Assembly: GCA_027972325.1 (NCBI GenBank)
Contig: JAPMOS010000396.1
Span: forward strand, 1-21,476
Length of the DNA: 21,476 nucleotides
Origin: Paratrimastix pyriformis
Taxonomy: Eukaryota > Preaxostyla > Paratrimastigidae
Direction of reading: 5' to 3'
The stretch's first letter is position 1; each line of letters begins with the position of its first letter. Both the position numbers and the translations under genes were made by a program. Shown here one piece after another: positions 17,585 through 21,476 of this stretch. The notes beneath the pieces are model-generated. The model made no database searches and was not told the origin of the DNA. It saw nothing but the letters and a program-made list of their open reading frames with translations.

Positions 17585-17675
17585 CCTCGTGTTGGATTCG
17601 TTATCCCCTTCCCCGGTTCGCGGGTAGGCACAAGAAAAGGGGTATACGTTATCACGGGGTGGTCACGCCACGGGT
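17585..17675 (-). repeat. Solo copy of the dispersed LINE-B-leader repeat
   Basis: On the minus strand this reads CGTGACCACCCCGTGATAAC, then CCCCTTTTCTTGTGCC, then CGCGAACCGGGGAAGGGGAT and AACGAATCCAACACG. The first half matches the LINE-B leader (12085-12155), and the second half matches the palindrome at 7443-7562. It is the most complete example of the unit in the window. The CCCCTT / AAGGGG ends are near-inverted, giving foldback potential. Confidence 0.8.
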
Positions 17676-18344
17676 TCATACCGTACCCAGTCGTTCTCCC
17701 GCCCGGGGCTTCCGGGCTTTTCGACCCCCAGGAGTCACCTGCCGGGCTGTAGTGGCGTTTTGCCCTTTGCGCAACGCAATGCCGGTGGGCCCGACGATGT
17801 GCTATCCGTGCAGCCTCGGCTATAGGGTTGTCTCGCCGCGGTGCGGGCGATACCTCTTCCAAAGAAACCGCCAAGGGTCGAAAGGGTCTGACGAGTGGCG
17901 AAGCACACCAACAGGTGAATGATCAACTGATGTCAAAATCCGATGCACCATCATTCTCACATACCCCTCACAAAACAAAGATTCAAACTTCTTCCCGCCA
18001 GTCCGGCGCCCGAATTACCACCATCCGGAAAAGTGCGAGAAACGATCCAGCGTGGTGAAACAGACTGAAACGCGAAAGTGGATCCCATTTCCGAGATTCG
18101 GTAACGGGCTGATCGTCAAAGTGGGCAAGATGATCCATGAGGCTACTTTCAGCGGTTTTAACCCAAATTTCAATAAGAAGTTGTTTCAAAGAGCCTCGAA
18201 GGGTGGAATCGATGTCAGAATGTTGTCAACTGATGAACGAGCAGCATCTGATGTCTCAGAGAGAACGGCTTGAACGAATCGCCCATTCCGCACCATAAGA
18301 AGATATCTCATCTTGATTTTGGTGGTTGTAGAGCTTCGCAGTGT
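17676..18344. other. Unassigned stretch upstream of LINE-B copy 2
   Basis: Lower-GC sequence without a recognised gene. It contains a 73-codon plus-strand frame starting MVKQTETRKWIPFPRFGNGL at 18052, which looks protein-like but has no known relative that I can name. Confidence 0.35.
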
Positions 18345-18413
18345 AAGTCAGCCGCAAAACGACTCGTGACCACCCCGTGTCAACGTATATAACCCCCGAG
18401 GTAACTCCAAACA

Positions 18414-19697
18414 GTGGGCGGGCCCACATCTCGTTCAATTCGAATTTCTTCTGTAGTTCAGCAGTTCAGTCGCGGAAACACACCCCATCAGGCCCAACCA
18501 GTCAAGTTCGAGTACTCTCAGCATCTTCTCCACTCCCATCCCAACGGATTCTCGCTATTCGACTGCGGCGGCCATGATTGTTTTTCCGCGTCTGCAGCCA
18601 CGGCCGATCCACGGAGCAGGGCATGCGGAGCGCCCGCCTGCTGCTTCTTCGGGACCATCGGCCGTGCTGAGGCTCTTCATCGAGACGAACCCCATTTCGA
18701 TTTTGACACCGGAGCCCCCAAGATTTGTTCCCTTCAGCCAGAAGATCCAGGCCCACGTTACCCACATCCCCCGGCCGGGTGCCCGAAGGCTCTCCTGAGC
18801 TTGGCGCTGGCCTTCCGAGCGGTCGGTGATCATCACCATCTCTGCGCGGTTGACCTCCTCCCGCCGGTTTTCCTGTCTGATCAGCATTACCGTGCCTACC
18901 TGCCTGCCGCCCTGCGCACGCCCGCAACACCCATCCCTCAGCCTGCCGCTCCTTCAGCAGCCATCGCCGTCCCCAGTCCCAACTCTCACCCAACGCAAGC
19001 CGCCCCACCCAAACCATCAGCCTCCCAGCCCAACATCTTCAAGTCCACGATCTCGCCCGATCCGGCTTCCTCCGCCTGGTCACCTGGCCAGGTGGTCAGA
19101 CCCGTCCAGCGTCACTCGCTCGTCCAGTTTGGCGCCAGTGGCCGCAAATCCTCCCCGACCGCCCCCATCGCCCACGCAGTCCGGACAGGGTCCTCAGGGT
19201 GGCGACCAACCCTCCCTAGCCCGACTCGCCACCGCCTCCATCCATCTCATCGCTCCAGCACACAATCCCGCCTCGATGTCGCGCTCCTCATTGGCTCCTC
19301 CCCAGCAACGCAGACCCCCACCCCACTCCCTTCCACCTGCAAGCCCCACCTCCGAGGCCATCCCATCCCCAGTCGTACCGGGTCCCGCCATGTTTTACCT
19401 CGCCAGCCGCTTCGCCGTTGCGTTCAAGACCCGTCTGTCCGCTCTCGTCACGCTCCTTCCCGGCAACCACCAGCCCGCCTGACCACCCCGCCTCCGGGCC
19501 GGCCGGAGACAGGCAACTGCCTCACTGCTGGCCTACCCAACGAGCTCCTGGCCCGCCGACGCCAACCACCCCCTGCCGCCCGGGAGATCCCCGCTCACCC
19601 TGACGTCAGAGCAGGTCAAGGCCTGCATCCTCAAGGTGGGGGACGTGGACAGCCGGGGGCTGAGTGGCTCGCCCCGACCCCGCGCAAGGTGGTTTGA
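18414..19697 (+). pseudogene. LINE-B copy 2 OTU/linker frame (427 codons open)
   Basis: One unbroken frame covers the decayed OTU domain (FSLFDCGGHDCFSASAATAD, FDFDTGAPK, DQHYRAYLPA), the linker (ATPIPQPAAPSA) and LPNELLARR. The catalytic box has lost residues (GGHDCF where copy 1 has GGQGDCFF), and frame switches mix correct and wrong residues. The product would not be an active protease. The open frame is probably fortuitous in this stop-poor, GC-rich sequence. Confidence 0.65.
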
Positions 19698-19699
19698 AG

Positions 19700-20022
19700 G
19701 ACGAAGCCATCGTGGACCTCCAACAACAGCTTTCAATCCATTTCCTGGCAGCCTGGCTGCCGCGTTGCTCTTGCGCATCCCGCCTCGTCGCCGTTCCTGA
19801 AGAACCCCGCCTGCTCCGACCGATCGCCATCCCCGAGACGCTCACCAGAGTCCTGACCCGCCTCGCCCACACCCCCGCCCAGCCTGTGCCCCACCCAGTT
19901 CGGCCTCCACCCAACGGGGCCACAGCCCCACCACCACCATTTCAGCCATCATCGACCCAGCCTCCCAACACCACCATCATTCAGTCGCCGATCTCCGCAA
20001 CGCTTTGGGCACTTCCACCGGG
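19700..20022 (+). pseudogene. LINE-B copy 2 RT N-terminal fragment
   Basis: KDEAIVDL, CASRLVAVPEEPRLLRPIAI and PETLTRVLTRL reproduce RT blocks of copy 1. The Asn-Ala-Phe motif-A region is reached at 19990-20015, just before the junction. The catalytic FFDD box and everything downstream are absent. Confidence 0.8.
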
Positions 20023-21476
20023 CTTCGGCGCCGCTGCTGGGAAAGCTCCCGCCCTTCGCGGCCGCCACGGTCTTTGCCCGAAGGAGGCTGCCCTCGCCCC
20101 TTCGGCGCCCCGCCTCCATCTCTTCGCCGCCCCTGCCCCCGCCGCCGCTGCCGCCCCTGCTGCCTCTTCCGAGGCCGCCATCGCCTCCCGCGGCGGCTGA
20201 AAGTCGGCCTCCTTCGCCCTCCCGCCCCTCCGACAAGCCATCCCCTTTCGGTGCCTCCCCACCCGCCGCCCTTCGCCGACAAAGCCCGGCCCTCGCCCTT
20301 CGGTGGGGCCCCGGCGACCGCGTCGGACGCTGGTGCCCAGCAGCCCTGCCGCCAGCTGTGGCCCGGCACCACGGGAGAAGCTCGCCTTCGGCGGCGCCCT
20401 CCTGCCCTGCCATCCGTGGCGGCCTCGCACCGGAGCCCTCCCGCCCCCGCCGCAGCCGCCGGAGCGCCTGCCGCCCCCTCGATACGGCCGCTCCGGCCAC
20501 CGCCCCCTGCCCCGGCCATTCCAGCTCCGGGTTCGCCTGCCCAGCGGCTCCCGCGCCTCTCCGGCTGCCATCACCGCCCGGCGCCGGCGCCGCACCAGCA
20601 CCAGCACCTGCGGCGGCGCCAAACCCTTTGCCACCAAGTCGCCCCTTCACGTCGGGGAACAACCTTGCCCCCACCACTGGCCCCGGCGCCGCGCCGCCCG
20701 CCGCACCCGCACTCCGCTCCTGCACCTGCACACGCGCTCGCGCTCGCGCCCGCCTGCGCCAGCACCCGCCGTCTCTGCCCGGCTGGCTGCCCCACCCGCC
20801 GCCCCCGCCAAAGTGTCGCTCCCCAAGTTGTCGCCCGGCACCTTGCGGCCGCTGCTGTCCATCTTTGGGGCCCTGGCCCCGACCGCAGCATTGGGCGGGC
20901 CAGCAGTGGCCCGGCCGCCAGCATCTTCGGGGCGCCTGCAGGTCCGCTGTTGCGCGCCCTGCTCCCCGCTGCGAGACGGGACCCACTCCCGCACTCCTCC
21001 TTCGACCCCCTGCCCCGGCACCCTCCCTCCGTCTCATTCATGCTCCGCCTGCCCTGCTTTTGGCGCGGCTTGCGGCCTTCGCTGCGCCCCTCCTCAGCCC
21101 CCAGCATCTTCGGCGCCGCCCCCGCCCCCGCCCCGGCTGCTGCGAGCTCTGCCTTCGGCCCACCCAGGCAGCGCCTTCGGATGGCTGCCCTGGGCGGGCC
21201 CGTTCGGCGGCCCCGCCAAGCCAGCCGCCCCGCCGCCCCCGCCGCCCCCGCCGCCTCGCCCTTCGGCGCCTTTGCGCCACCCGCCACGCCCTGCTCCTGC
21301 CCCGCCCGCCGCCTCGGCCTCGGGGAAGCAGCGGAGCCTTCCCGCAGCCGGCCTCCTTCGCCGCGCGCCTCGCCGCCACCCGCAGCGCCCGCCCCGGCCC
21401 CGGCCCCGGCCCCTGCTGCCGGCTCGGCCTTCGCGGGCCCGACCCACGGGCGGGATGGCCAGCCTGATGGGCGCCT
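20023..21476 (+). pseudogene. FG-nucleoporin-like gene, partial copy 2
   Basis: Starts abruptly at the equivalent of 4938 in copy 1 and runs to the equivalent of 6657 at the window end. It has the same order of repeats: PSPFG, then SIFGAPA near 20915-20940, then PASSAFGP- and GGMASLMGA-type sequence at the end. It is about 280 bp shorter than the matching part of copy 1, with many small deletions and a larger loss of roughly 200 bp after about 21055, in the stretch following intron 1. It lacks a 5' end and continues past the window. Some FG motifs broken by indels in copy 1 are intact here (SSGPAASIFGAPAG), and the reverse also occurs. Confidence 0.75.

Larger units (their letters stand above)
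18345..20022 (+). mobile_element. LINE-B copy 2, 5' part only
   Basis: Same 5' start as LINE-B copy 1 but on the plus strand, extending to the motif-A segment of the RT (equivalent to 9612 in copy 1). It covers about 2.56 kb of the copy-1 sequence in only 1.68 kb. Missing pieces include part of the N-terminus, four of five TPIPQPAA units, the whole 10.1-kb array and many 1-10 nt deletions. There are few substitutions by comparison. The 3' end is not a LINE terminus; it is joined directly to FG-gene sequence. Confidence 0.85.

Noticed and set aside
17149-17874. 241-codon minus-strand frame
   Set aside because: It runs across the dispersed palindromic repeat and small duplications and has no domain; judged fortuitous.

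Overview
The window looks like nuclear DNA of a GC-rich eukaryote, most likely a protist or alga. The signs are di-, tri- and pentanucleotide microsatellites, at least two candidate GT-AG introns, an FG-repeat nucleoporin-like host gene, and several families of non-LTR retrotransposon (LINE). Nothing identifies the species. There is no prokaryotic operon layout and no rRNA, tRNA or CRISPR array that I can see.

Layout: 1-1105 is GC-rich, low-complexity DNA bounded by (ATC)n and (CTC)n/(CAC)n tracts, with no recognisable gene. 1450-1870 is a decayed (GGGAC)n tract. 1879-4110 (minus) is LINE-A, cut off at its 5' side by a 93-bp (CA)n tract; it keeps a YADD reverse transcriptase palm, a Cys/His finger, an Ala-Pro linker and a restriction-like endonuclease (RLE). 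About 4254-7053 (plus) is an FG-nucleoporin-like gene whose FG repeats are spread over all three frames by indels. 7443-7562 is a strong palindrome. 7563-12174 (minus) is LINE-B, apparently full length, encoding an OTU-type cysteine protease, a repeat-rich linker, RT, a CCHC knuckle and RLE. 12175-13084 has no recognisable gene. 13085-15800 (minus) is LINE-C, 5'-truncated, with RT thumb, RNase H, a Cys/His motif and RLE. 15800-18344 is lower in GC and mostly unexplained. 18345-20022 (plus) is a second, shrunken copy of the 5' part of LINE-B. It is joined at 20022/20023 to a second, partial copy of the nucleoporin gene, which runs off the window end.

How the parts relate: three different RLE-type LINE families lie in the same (minus) orientation around one plus-strand host gene. 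LINE-B is the most interesting item. An OTU protease, RT, CCHC and RLE, with no visible APE endonuclease or RNase H, resembles a reduced version of the Dualen/RandI architecture, which is known to carry a cysteine protease. LINE-C has the RT-RNase H-RLE part of that architecture. The two LINE-B copies share the same 5' boundary, which defines the element's start. A dispersed palindromic repeat occurs in the LINE-B 5' leader, just past its 3' end and alone at 17.6 kb.

Caution: both the LINEs and the FG gene carry many small indels. The second copies differ from the first mainly by short deletions, so part of the apparent decay may be uncorrected long-read error or misassembly rather than biology.
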